Made by a program: the position numbers and the translations under genes. The notes beneath the pieces were generated by a model. That model did not search any database. It had not been told where the DNA came from and was given only the letters and a program-made list of their open reading frames with translations. DNA of 8,070 bases from contig JAGLTY010000082.1 in NCBI GenBank assembly GCA_023135025.1, positions 1-8,070 of the forward strand, in the 5' to 3' direction. The stretch comes from Bacteroidales bacterium. Its GTDB lineage: Bacteria; Bacteroidota; Bacteroidia; Bacteroidales; GCA-2748055. Positions 1 through 8,070 of the stretch are shown here, one piece after another; positions within the stretch are counted from its first letter, which is position 1; the number at the start of each line of letters is the position of its first letter.

Positions 1-603
1 ACCATCTCTTTTCCAAGGCTCCAAAAGGCTTCCAATGTAAAATATGACCAGAAGTGGATCGTTAGTGATGCGGACTTCACCCGCATGGTGGCCATACTAC
101 GGCTTGCAGTTCCATATACCGGCCTGATCCTGACGGCCCGTGAGCCGGCTGCCATTCGTGATGAGGTGCTTCAGTTCGGAGTTTCACAGATCGATGGGGG
201 AACCAAAATCGAAATGAAAGGATATACCGAGAAGGATCAGCATCAGGACCTGGATGCTGAGCAGTTTCAGATCAGCGACAACCGCTCCCTGGCCGAAGTG
301 ATGGAGGAGTTGATCGAGAACGATTACCTGCCCTCTTTCTGTACTGCCTGCTATCGTACCGGGCGGACCGGTGAACATTTTATGGAGTTTTCCGTACCCG
401 GATTTATTAAGCGGTACTGCACCCCCAATGCCATCCTTACCATGGCCGAGTATCTGGAGGACTATGCACAGAACGGGACCAAAGAGAAGGGGTACCAATT
501 GATTCAGAAGAACCTGAGGGAGATGGAGCAGGATCAGTTTAAGACAAGGCTGGAGGAGCGGCTGGAGCTTGTGAAAAGAGGCGAACGTGACCTCTATTTC
601 TGA
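1..603 (+). CDS. hydG: HydG, [FeFe]-hydrogenase H-cluster maturase (radical SAM tyrosine lyase), 3' part only
   Basis: The frame is open from base 1 and ends at TGA 601-603, giving the last 200 residues of a protein that is usually about 470 long; the radical-SAM CX3CX2C motif lies upstream, outside the window. The diagnostic feature is the C-terminal cluster motif: Cys codons at 340-342, 349-351 and 418-420 form CX2CX22C, within the stretches SFCTACYRTGRTGEHF and KRYCTPNA. HydG has this second [4Fe-4S] site and the related thiamine enzyme ThiH does not, so HydG is the better call. In the known family HydG cleaves tyrosine to p-cresol, CO and cyanide and builds the Fe(CO)2(CN) unit passed on to HydF/HydA in the cytoplasm. 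Its presence implies an [FeFe]-hydrogenase and anaerobic hydrogen metabolism; hydE, hydF and hydA are not in the window. No frameshift is seen. The next gene on the same strand starts 41 bp later. Confidence 0.95.
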   Translation, partial: TISFPRLQKASNVKYDQKWIVSDADFTRMVAILRLAVPYTGLILTAREPAAIRDEVLQFGVSQIDGGTKIEMKGYTEKDQHQDLDAEQFQISDNRSLAEVMEELIENDYLPSFCTACYRTGRTGEHFMEFSVPGFIKRYCTPNAILTMAEYLEDYAQNGTKEKGYQLIQKNLREMEQDQFKTRLEERLELVKRGERDLYF

Positions 604-618
604 TCTCGCACCATTTCT

Positions 619-636
619 TATATTTACATGATGTAA
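619..636 (+). promoter_or_regulatory. Palindrome TTACAT-G-ATGTAA overlapping a weak -7-like box ahead of the SLC12-like gene
   Basis: Positions 624-636 read TTACATGATGTAA, a perfect inverted repeat with 6-bp arms around one central base, ending 8 bp before the ATG at 645. It overlaps TATATTTA (619-626), which differs only in the last base from the Bacteroidota -7 consensus TAnnTTTG; TTTC at 597-600, 18 bp upstream, is a poor -33 match. If this promoter is real, the transcript would have a very short leader and the palindrome would sit over the transcription start, where a bound dimer would repress. The palindrome is plain in the sequence; promoter and operator roles are inference, and a 13-bp palindrome in AT-rich DNA can arise by chance. 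Confidence 0.3.
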
Positions 637-644
637 TCTGAGAA

Positions 645-2873
645 ATGGCAACCCCCATAAAAAAAACATTCGGTACTGCACCGGTCTACTTTACAGCCAT
701 AGCTACCATTCTGGGAGCCATTCTCTTCCTGAGGTTTGGTTTCGCTGTGGGTACCCTCGGATTCTGGGGGGTGATCGGGGTGATCCTGCTGGGCCATATG
801 GTAACCATTCCCACTGCCCTGGCCATCTCCGAAATAGCTACTAACAAGAGGGTAGAGGGTGGCGGAGAGTACTTTATCATCTCCCGCTCCTTCGGACTCA
901 ATATCGGGGCCACCATCGGTTTTGCCCTCTTTATTTCACAGGCCATCAGTGTAGCTTTCTACATTATCGCCTTTACCGAGGCATTTGAATCGCTTTTTAA
1001 CTGGTTCAACACACGCTTTGGGTTCAATTTGCCCCGACAGGTCATCAGTGTCCCTGCCATGATCGGGCTCTCGGCACTGATTTTGAAAAAAGGGGCCTCT
1101 GTGGGAATGAAAACACTCTATGTGGTGGTGGCCATTCTTGTTGTCTCACTTGTTCTTTTCTTCCTGGGAAGTACAGAGTATGCTGAGACACATACCTTCT
1201 CTTTTACAGCGGCGGCCACGGGTGAAAGGGGACAGTTTTTCATAGTATTTGCCATTATCTTTCCTGCTTTTACAGGGATGACCGCGGGAGTCGGCTTGTC
1301 GGGCGATCTGAAGAAACCAGGTAAATCGATCCCGCTGGGAACCATCCTGGCCACCTTTACTGGCATGATTGTCTATTTTTTTATTGTCTGGAAACTGGCC
1401 TCATCGGCAAGTCCTGAAGCACTCAGTGATCCGGCCAACCAGCTGGTGATGGGCGATATTGCCATTGCGGGTGGGTTGATTATTCCTCTGGGACTGGCCG
1501 CCTCCACCTTCTCTTCTGCCATCGGTTCCATACTGGTGGCACCCAGGACTTTGCAGGCGCTGGCCGGAGACCGCTCCTTTCCTTCCAGAAAGGTCAATGC
1601 ACTTTTGGAGAAGGGCAGAGGAGAGACCAATGAGCCTTTCAATGCCACACTTGTGACAGTGGCTATCGCCCTTGTATTTGTGATTATCGGGGATGTGAAT
1701 ACCGTGGCAGGAATTATCACCATGTTTTTTATGGTCACCTACGGATCGCTCTGCCTGATCTCCTTTCTGCACCATTTTGGGTCGGCACCCTCCTACAGGC
1801 CATCGTTCCGTTCCAGGTGGTATCTTTCGTTAATAGGATTTGTGGCCTCCATTTGGGTGATGTTCAAGATCAATACACTGTTTGCCCTGGGTGCCTACCT
1901 GATCATGATGCTTCTCTACCTCTATATCAACAATTACCATAAGAACAGGAAAGGGCTGGTATCGATCTTCACCAACGCTCTTTTTCAGCTGAACAGGAAC
2001 CTGCATGTATACGTTCAGCAGACCAGGAAATCCAGGAGCAAAGATGAGTGGCGCCCCAGTGCCATCTGTATATCCAGGGACTCTTTTAAACGCGACAGGG
2101 CCTTCCAGCTGTTGAACTGGATCAGTCACAAGTACGGATTTGGAACCTATATCCATCTTATTGAGGACTATTACTCCAAATCGAGCCGGCTGAAATCGGA
2201 CAGTGAGTTGGAAAAACTGATCAAAGGCTTCAGTGGAAAGGGGACCCATGTCTATGTGGATACCATGATATCTCCCTCCTATACTTCGGCAGTGGCCCAG
2301 GCCATACAGCTACCGGGGATCTCGGGGATGGAGAACAATATGGTGATCTTTGAGTACGACCGCGACAACCCCGACAGTCTGCAGGAGATCGTGGAGAATT
2401 TTGCCCTGGTCAATGCAGGCATGTTTGATGTATGTATCTTCGGGAGCTCCAAGCGATCCATCAACTTCAAAAATGACATCCATGTCTGGATCCGAAGCGA
2501 CGACTATGAGAACTCACACCTGATGATCCTGCTCAGCTTTATTATCCAGGGGCACCCTGCCTGGCGGAAGAGCGAGATTAAGATCTTTGATGTCTGCAGC
2601 CGTGAGAACGAGCAGGAGACCAGGAAGAACCTGGAAGAGTTGGTGAAAACAGGGCGCCTGCCCATCACCTCCAAGAACATCCAGGTGCTTGTGGAACAGT
2701 CGGTTCCCGATCCCCGTATGCTGGTCCAGGAACACTCAGCTAATGCGGGCCTCTGTATCATAGGGTTCCATGCCGGTGTCCTGAAAAAGCAGGGGGTTCG
2801 GACATTTGACAGGTTTGATGGGCTGGGCAATATCCTTTTTGTCAACTCCCACTCCCAGAAGGAGATCGGTTAA
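645..2873 (+). CDS. SLC12/cation-chloride-cotransporter-like APC-superfamily transporter with C-terminal SLC12 domain
   Basis: A 742-residue inner-membrane protein with about twelve hydrophobic helices in residues 12-428 (for example 12-36, 40-64, 88-112, 153-173, 198-217, 231-252, 273-299, 332-376, 391-428) and a soluble C-terminal domain of about 300 residues. It tracks eukaryotic NKCC/KCC proteins segment by segment: the IATN-GGG-ISRS-G signature (64-84), FPAFTGMTAGVGLSGDLKKP (206-225), TFSSA...AP (288-300) and the helix-10 segment to RPSF (359-387). From remembered NKCC1 structures, K+-site residues are mostly kept (Tyr106, Pro207, Thr210; the helix-1 Asn is Thr21), the Na+-site serine pair is Ser290-Ser291, and the Cl--site tyrosine is Tyr366. 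The C-terminal part keeps HVWIRSDD...MILLSFI...WRKSEIKIF (613-648) of the SLC12 domain. The likely role is cation-coupled chloride or small-solute transport; substrates of prokaryotic relatives are poorly settled. The ATG at 645 precedes helix 1 by about 11 residues and has no Shine-Dalgarno sequence. It converges on ybiT. Confidence 0.92.
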   Translation: MATPIKKTFGTAPVYFTAIATILGAILFLRFGFAVGTLGFWGVIGVILLGHMVTIPTALAISEIATNKRVEGGGEYFIISRSFGLNIGATIGFALFISQAISVAFYIIAFTEAFESLFNWFNTRFGFNLPRQVISVPAMIGLSALILKKGASVGMKTLYVVVAILVVSLVLFFLGSTEYAETHTFSFTAAATGERGQFFIVFAIIFPAFTGMTAGVGLSGDLKKPGKSIPLGTILATFTGMIVYFFIVWKLASSASPEALSDPANQLVMGDIAIAGGLIIPLGLAASTFSSAIGSILVAPRTLQALAGDRSFPSRKVNALLEKGRGETNEPFNATLVTVAIALVFVIIGDVNTVAGIITMFFMVTYGSLCLISFLHHFGSAPSYRPSFRSRWYLSLIGFVASIWVMFKINTLFALGAYLIMMLLYLYINNYHKNRKGLVSIFTNALFQLNRNLHVYVQQTRKSRSKDEWRPSAICISRDSFKRDRAFQLLNWISHKYGFGTYIHLIEDYYSKSSRLKSDSELEKLIKGFSGKGTHVYVDTMISPSYTSAVAQAIQLPGISGMENNMVIFEYDRDNPDSLQEIVENFALVNAGMFDVCIFGSSKRSINFKNDIHVWIRSDDYENSHLMILLSFIIQGHPAWRKSEIKIFDVCSRENEQETRKNLEELVKTGRLPITSKNIQVLVEQSVPDPRMLVQEHSANAGLCIIGFHAGVLKKQGVRTFDRFDGLGNILFVNSHSQKEIG

Positions 2874-2875
2874 CT

Positions 2876-4554
<1,679 letters not shown>

Positions 4555-5442
4555 ATGGACAAAGTTTCAACAATGTTTCTGGCTGCATCTCTGATAATCA
4601 TCATGTTAGGAATGGGATTATCGCTGGTGGCAGACGATTTTAAAAGGATCATTATATATCCTAAAGCCATCTTCGTGGGTCTTGTCAACCAGTTAATACT
4701 CCTGCCGCTTATCGGATTTGCCATCGCCATATCATTTCCTTTAACACCGGAGATTGCCATTGGAATTATGATCCTGGCAGCCTGTCCGGGTGGGCCCACA
4801 TCGAATCTGATCACCCACCTGGCAAAAGGTGATACAGCGCTCTCCGTCACCCTTACCGCATTGAGCAGTTTCATCACCATTTTGACCATTCCCTTTATCA
4901 TAAATTTTGCACTGATCCATTTTCTGGATGAAGGACAGATGATCCAGCTGGATGTGGTGGAGACCATTACCCGGATCTTTGTTATTATTATTATCCCGAT
5001 CATCATTGGGATGATGATCAGACGCTACCGGGAAAAATTTGCCCTGAGGATGGCCAATCCTGTACGCAAGGCCTCCGGAATTGTCATAGCACTGGTAATC
5101 ATAGGGATTCTTATCAAGGAGAGAGAGAATATTGTACCCTATTTTCAGCAGGCAGGAATTGTAGCCCTGGTTTTAAATGTGGCCACCATGCTGGTAGGGT
5201 ATTATTCGGCGAAATTATTCAAAATCAAGGATAAGAGGGCTATTTCAATATCCATCGAATCGGGTATTCAGAATGGAACGCTGGCCATGTCGATTGCCAT
5301 AGTTTTACTTGGAAGTACAGAACTTGCCATTACCCCGGCCATCTATAGCCTGTTGATGTTTTTTACCGGAGGTGTTGCGATCTATTTTGGAAACAGGAGG
5401 GATAAAGCAACCCTTGGAACCAAACAGGCCGTTGGTACATAA
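4555..5442 (+). CDS. Bile acid:sodium symporter (BASS/SLC10-like) family transporter
   Basis: A 295-residue, very hydrophobic inner-membrane protein with about nine or ten helices, the usual size for bacterial BASS proteins. Family hallmarks are CPGGPTSN (77-84) followed by LAKGDTALSVTLTALSS, and ESGIQNGTLA (235-244) near the C terminus. Compared from memory with the bacterial ASBT structure (Neisseria), the residues of both sodium sites line up: Gln46, Ser83, Asn84, Ser97, Thr101, Glu235 and Gln239, at matching spacings. Sodium-coupled uptake of an organic anion is therefore well supported. The substrate is not: bacterial members are often named for bile acids, but several carry pantoate, pyruvate or other carboxylates. 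The ATG at 4555 is chosen because helix 1 begins a few residues later; the ATG at 4548 is out of frame. No Shine-Dalgarno. The gene appears monocistronic, since 211 bp separate it from the next gene and that gene has its own promoter-like sequence. Confidence 0.93.
   Translation: MDKVSTMFLAASLIIIMLGMGLSLVADDFKRIIIYPKAIFVGLVNQLILLPLIGFAIAISFPLTPEIAIGIMILAACPGGPTSNLITHLAKGDTALSVTLTALSSFITILTIPFIINFALIHFLDEGQMIQLDVVETITRIFVIIIIPIIIGMMIRRYREKFALRMANPVRKASGIVIALVIIGILIKERENIVPYFQQAGIVALVLNVATMLVGYYSAKLFKIKDKRAISISIESGIQNGTLAMSIAIVLLGSTELAITPAIYSLLMFFTGGVAIYFGNRRDKATLGTKQAVGT
4998..5019. repeat. Perfect 9-bp inverted repeat inside the BASS gene
   Basis: GATCATCAT (4998-5006), loop TGGG (5007-5010) and ATGATGATC (5011-5019) form an uninterrupted 9-bp stem with a 4-base loop, in codons about 148-155 (Pro-Ile-Ile-Ile-Gly-Met-Met-Ile). 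The symmetry arises because isoleucine ATC/ATT codons mirror the ATG/ATG/ATC run of Met-Met-Ile, so it may be a coding coincidence. No T-run follows, so it is not an intrinsic terminator. Confidence 0.45.
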
Positions 5443-5487
5443 TTACAAACTTCTATAAGTCAGTCCGTAATAGCCAGCTAATTAATA

Positions 5488-5528
5488 GCCGGACCCACTG
5501 ATCGGTACCATCTTCCTGGTGCCCCGGC
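5488..5528 (+). other. Imperfect intergenic hairpin downstream of the BASS gene
   Basis: In the 211-bp non-coding stretch 5443-5653, GGTACCA (5504-5510) pairs with TGGTGCC (5517-5523) across the loop TCTTCC, 7 bp with one G-U. An outer 5-bp arm GCCGG (5488-5492) pairs with CCGGC (5524-5528), directly next to the inner stem on the 3' side but separated by an 11-base bulge on the 5' side. The hairpin is more GC-rich than its surroundings. It is followed by ATAGAGGGTGG rather than a T-run, so it is not a typical Rho-independent terminator; it could be an mRNA 3'-end structure or part of a dispersed repeat. I see no convincing small gene here; a 62-codon reverse frame crosses it but resembles nothing I know. 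Confidence 0.35.
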
Positions 5529-5586
5529 ATAGAGGGTGGATTCACTGTGGTTTTCATAGATAACAGTATATACAACCTTAAACCAT

Positions 5587-5617
5587 TTTGTAAATGAATT
5601 GTTATCTCATAAATTAT
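5587..5617 (+). promoter_or_regulatory. Bacteroidota-type promoter for the RND efflux operon
   Basis: TTTG (5587-5590) and TAAATTAT (5610-5617) are separated by 19 bp, matching the known Bacteroidota -33/-7 pattern TTTG-N19-21-TAnnTTTG except in the last two bases of the -7 box. Transcription would begin around 5622-5626, giving a leader of about 30 bases before the ATG at 5654. This also argues against the upstream in-frame ATG at 5594, which would lie between the two boxes. An 8-bp palindrome GTATATAC (5566-5573) lies 13 bp upstream of the -33 box and could be a regulator site, but it is short. Confidence 0.45.
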
Positions 5618-5653
5618 TATCTTAGTGTTCCTTCTAATCAATCAACTACCCCT

Positions 5654-6814
5654 ATGAAAAATCATGTGATAGTAATAACCTTTGTCCTGGGACTATTCAC
5701 CTTTGTTTCGGGCTGCAAAGAGAAAAGTGCAGGAGTGCTGCCTCCTCCCAGTGTTCAGGTAGTACAGGTGATTCAACAGGAGATCCCTGTGATTGAAGAG
5801 TTTGTGGGACAAACCTATGGTCTGTTCGACATTGCCATACAGGCACGTGTGGATGGTTTCCTCGAAGGGATACATTTCGAGGAGGGAAGAAGGGTGAGGA
5901 AAGGTCAATTGCTCTACTCAATAGATCCTCAACCTTTCGAAGCAAAGGTGGCCGGATCCATGGGTCAGCTTGCAGAAGCGAACACCAGGCTGGTTAAAGC
6001 TGAAAGCGACCTGGTCAGGATCAAACCCCTTGCTGAGATCAATGCAGTAAGTCAGAGTGACCTGGATGCAGCTGTTGCCCAACGTGATGCGGCACGTGCT
6101 GCAGTTGAAGCTGCAGAAGCAGGGTTGGTATCATCAAAGATAGAGTTGGGATATACAAAAATCTATTCTCCCATTCATGGCGTCATTGGTAAAACGGAAG
6201 CTTATCCGGGAGACTATGTGGGAAAAGGTTTTGCGGATGTGGTCCTGAATGAGGTATCCAGGATCGATACGGTACTGGTTAATTTTCATATCCCGGAAGA
6301 GAAGTACCTGGAAATTGTCCGTCCATTCCTTGCCCAAACGGATTCAGCCAGGATTCAACGCCAGCAGAATAAGCAGGGACTGACCATGATACTGGCGGAT
6401 GGGACCGTTTATCCGCGGGAGGGGAAACTCGAATTTATAAACCGCCAGGTAAATGCAACCACCGGAACTATTTTAGTGCAGGCATCTTTCCCCAATCCGA
6501 GCCTGATTCTCAGACCGGGACAATTTGCCAGGGTTAGGGCCGTCATAGACGTTATTTCCGAAGGGTTACTGATTCCCCAGAGATGTGTACAGGAGATGCA
6601 GGGTATTTATAATGTTTATGTGGTGAATGATCAGGATGAAGTAGAATTTCGCAAGATCGGGGTGGGATCTACATACCAGACAAGCTACCTGATTGTGACA
6701 GAAGGTCTCGCTCCAGGAGATCGGATTGTTTATGAAGGCCTGCAGAAGGTGAAAAGCGGGATAAAAGTAAATCCGGTGTTGAAGGATATTTCCAATTCAG
6801 AATCAGAAAATTAA
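5654..6814 (+). CDS. RND efflux periplasmic adaptor (AcrA/MFP family) lipoprotein
   Basis: A 386-residue periplasmic adaptor that bridges an inner-membrane RND pump to a TolC-like channel. The start at 5654 gives a proper lipoprotein signal peptide: MKNH, a hydrophobic core, then lipobox VSGC with acylated Cys21. The in-frame ATG at 5594 would add 20 polar residues and falls inside the promoter. Domains in order: split lipoyl halves (about 58-96 and 160-195), an Ala/Glu-rich alpha-hairpin coiled coil (about 97-157), beta-barrel (about 200-300) and membrane-proximal domain (about 300-386). The hairpin tip keeps the RLS motif that contacts the outer-membrane channel: Arg122, Leu126, Ser133, with AcrA-like spacing of +4 and +7. 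SPIHGVIGK (172-180) is typical of AcrA relatives. The stop is 6 bp before the pump gene, so the two are co-transcribed. The short hairpin and the HAE1-type partner argue for drug or small-amphiphile export rather than metal export. No Shine-Dalgarno sequence is seen. Confidence 0.94.
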   Translation: MKNHVIVITFVLGLFTFVSGCKEKSAGVLPPPSVQVVQVIQQEIPVIEEFVGQTYGLFDIAIQARVDGFLEGIHFEEGRRVRKGQLLYSIDPQPFEAKVAGSMGQLAEANTRLVKAESDLVRIKPLAEINAVSQSDLDAAVAQRDAARAAVEAAEAGLVSSKIELGYTKIYSPIHGVIGKTEAYPGDYVGKGFADVVLNEVSRIDTVLVNFHIPEEKYLEIVRPFLAQTDSARIQRQQNKQGLTMILADGTVYPREGKLEFINRQVNATTGTILVQASFPNPSLILRPGQFARVRAVIDVISEGLLIPQRCVQEMQGIYNVYVVNDQDEVEFRKIGVGSTYQTSYLIVTEGLAPGDRIVYEGLQKVKSGIKVNPVLKDISNSESEN

Positions 6815-6820
6815 GATAGC

Positions 6821-8070
6821 ATGGGTAATTTTTTCGTCAGACGACCAATCGTGGCGATGGTCATAGCCATTGTCATTTTAATCATCGGCACCCTCTCTTT
6901 GCTTACTCTCCCCATGGAGCAGTATCCCGATATCACTCCTCCAATGGTGGAGGTTCGTGCAAATTATACCGGTGCCAATGCACTGAATGTGGAGCAATCG
7001 GTGGCCACACCCCTGGAACAACAGATTAACGGGGTGGACAATATGATCTATATGAAGTCGATCAATGCCAACGACGGATCGATGAACATCCAGATCACCT
7101 TCGAGGTGGGTACAGATCCCGACATGAATACTGTCTTTGCCCAGAACCGTGTCTCATCAGCCACGCCCAAACTTCCCGAAGAGGTGAAGCGAATCGGGGT
7201 TAATACCCAGAAGACCATGAGCAGCATGATCATGGCCATCTCTCTCTATTCTGATGGAAGGTATGACCAGGATTTTCTGGGCAACTATGCGCTGATCAAC
7301 ATCTCAGACATCCTTGCCCGGATAAAAGGGGTAGGGCGTGTGAATGTTCTCGGAGCAAGTGATTACTCCATGCGCATCTGGGTGAAACCGGACCGCCTGG
7401 CCCATCTGGGTATTACAGTTCCTGAAATCATCAATGCCATCAGGCAGCAGAATGTGATCGTACCAGGAGGTAAATTCGGAGCTGAACCCGCTCCTGCAGG
7501 TACCGATTTTACATACAATGTGCGGATGCCCGAACGGCTTGTTTCGGAAGAGGAGTTTGGTGCCATTGTGATCAGAACCACCAGCGATGGATCACAGGTC
7601 AGGGTCAGGGATGTGGCCTCTGTTGAACTGGGTGTTGAATCATATAATGTTGTAACCCGCTTTGCGAAACAGGATTGTGCGCTTATTACCCTTTACCAGG
7701 CACCCGGAACCAATGCGGTGGATCTTGCCAGTCAGGTGATCGGGGCCATGGAAGAGATGAAGGGCTCATTTCCGGAGGGTGTATCTTACGACGTTGGACT
7801 TGATGCCACATTGCCGATTACCGCAGGAATCAAGGAGATTGTGATCACGCTGCTGATAGCGCTTTCACTGGTGATCCTGGTTGTTTTTATTTTTATCCAG
7901 GATATCAGGGCTACACTCATCCCTACCATCGCCATCCCCGTTTCATTGATTGGGGCATTTGCCATTTTCCCCCTGCTTGGATTTACCATCAATGTGCTGT
8001 CGCTTCTTGGATTGGTGCTTGCCATCGGGATTGTAGTGGATGATGCCATTGTGGTGGTGGAAAATATTCA
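6821..8070 (+). CDS. RND multidrug efflux pump (AcrB-like, HAE1 family), 5' part only
   Basis: The first 416 codons, plus two bases, of a pump that normally has about 1,040 residues; it runs off the end of the window. The protein begins MGNFFVRRPIVA, the usual RND start, with helix 1 at about 9-30, then the PLEQQINGVDNMIYM segment of the porter domain, MRIWVKP (184-190), VRDVASVELG (262-271), and helices 2-4 at the end. Asp407 and Asp408 (codons at 8039-8044, in VVDDAIVVVEN) sit at exactly the AcrB numbers for the proton-relay pair in helix 4, so proton-driven transport is well supported. AcrB phenylalanines 136 and 178 of the hydrophobic binding pocket correspond to Met136 and Leu177 here, so substrate range may differ. 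The pump resides in the inner membrane as a trimer. It follows the adaptor by 6 bp; the outer-membrane factor gene is expected downstream. The ATG at 6821 has no strong Shine-Dalgarno and probably relies on translational coupling. Confidence 0.97.
   Translation, partial: MGNFFVRRPIVAMVIAIVILIIGTLSLLTLPMEQYPDITPPMVEVRANYTGANALNVEQSVATPLEQQINGVDNMIYMKSINANDGSMNIQITFEVGTDPDMNTVFAQNRVSSATPKLPEEVKRIGVNTQKTMSSMIMAISLYSDGRYDQDFLGNYALINISDILARIKGVGRVNVLGASDYSMRIWVKPDRLAHLGITVPEIINAIRQQNVIVPGGKFGAEPAPAGTDFTYNVRMPERLVSEEEFGAIVIRTTSDGSQVRVRDVASVELGVESYNVVTRFAKQDCALITLYQAPGTNAVDLASQVIGAMEEMKGSFPEGVSYDVGLDATLPITAGIKEIVITLLIALSLVILVVFIFIQDIRATLIPTIAIPVSLIGAFAIFPLLGFTINVLSLLGLVLAIGIVVDDAIVVVENI

Noticed and set aside
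184..681. 165-codon reverse open frame opposite hydG
   Set aside because: It is antisense to the conserved CX2CX22C region of HydG and extends across the intergenic gap; no family features are visible.
5504..5530. Rho-independent terminator after the BASS gene
   Set aside because: The stem is present, but the 3' flank is ATAGAGGG rather than a T-run.
5453..5641. 62-codon reverse open frame in the BASS-adaptor intergenic stretch
   Set aside because: It is not overlapped by a gene, but it shows no motif, runs through the hairpin and the RND promoter, and has no promoter or ribosome-binding site of its own that I can see.
5594..5653. Upstream in-frame ATG as the adaptor start
   Set aside because: It falls between the -33 and -7 boxes and would put 20 polar residues ahead of a clean lipoprotein signal peptide.
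7596..7611. Short tandem repeat GGTCAGGGTCAGGG in the RND gene
   Set aside because: Only about two units are present, and they encode the conserved QVRVRDV segment, so coding constraint explains it.

Overview
The window looks like a piece of a chromosome from an anaerobic, fermentative member of the Bacteroidota (probably Bacteroidia). The evidence is indirect. There is an [FeFe]-hydrogenase maturase gene, no purine-rich Shine-Dalgarno sequence ahead of any of the visible start codons, one well-spaced TTTG-N19-TAnnTT promoter of the Bacteroidota type, and a lipoprotein-anchored RND adaptor. Base composition is moderate and even along the window. I see no mobile element, tRNA, rRNA or CRISPR array. 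The genus cannot be fixed from what is visible.

Layout. Positions 1-603 hold the C-terminal 200 codons of hydG, which makes the CO and cyanide ligands of the hydrogenase H-cluster. After a 41-bp gap containing a perfect 13-bp palindrome comes a 742-codon gene (645-2873) for a complete SLC12/cation-chloride-cotransporter-like protein, with both the 12-helix transporter and the cytosolic C-terminal domain. It converges, with only 2 bp between stop codons, on a reverse-strand YbiT-type ABC-F gene (2876-4492). A 62-bp AT-rich divergent promoter region separates ybiT from a 295-codon sodium symporter of the bile-acid/BASS family (4555-5442). A 211-bp intergenic stretch follows, carrying an imperfect hairpin and a good promoter. 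That promoter leads into a two-gene RND efflux operon: an AcrA-like lipoprotein adaptor (5654-6814) and, 6 bp later, an AcrB-like HAE1 pump that runs off the end of the window at codon 416.

How the genes relate. The adaptor and pump work together as a tripartite efflux system; the outer-membrane channel is presumably encoded beyond the window. The other genes look like independent housekeeping or transport units rather than one pathway. The SLC12-like and BASS proteins are both predicted to be ion-coupled transporters, and both keep most of the cation-site residues known from structures of their families.

I do not see a new multi-gene system. The most notable item is the ABC-F protein. Four separate substitutions (Walker A lysine, Q-loop glutamine and catalytic glutamate of the second domain, plus the signature motif of the first) all fall on the same one of its two composite ATP sites, while the other site is intact. 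This suggests a translation factor that has become a single-site ATPase.
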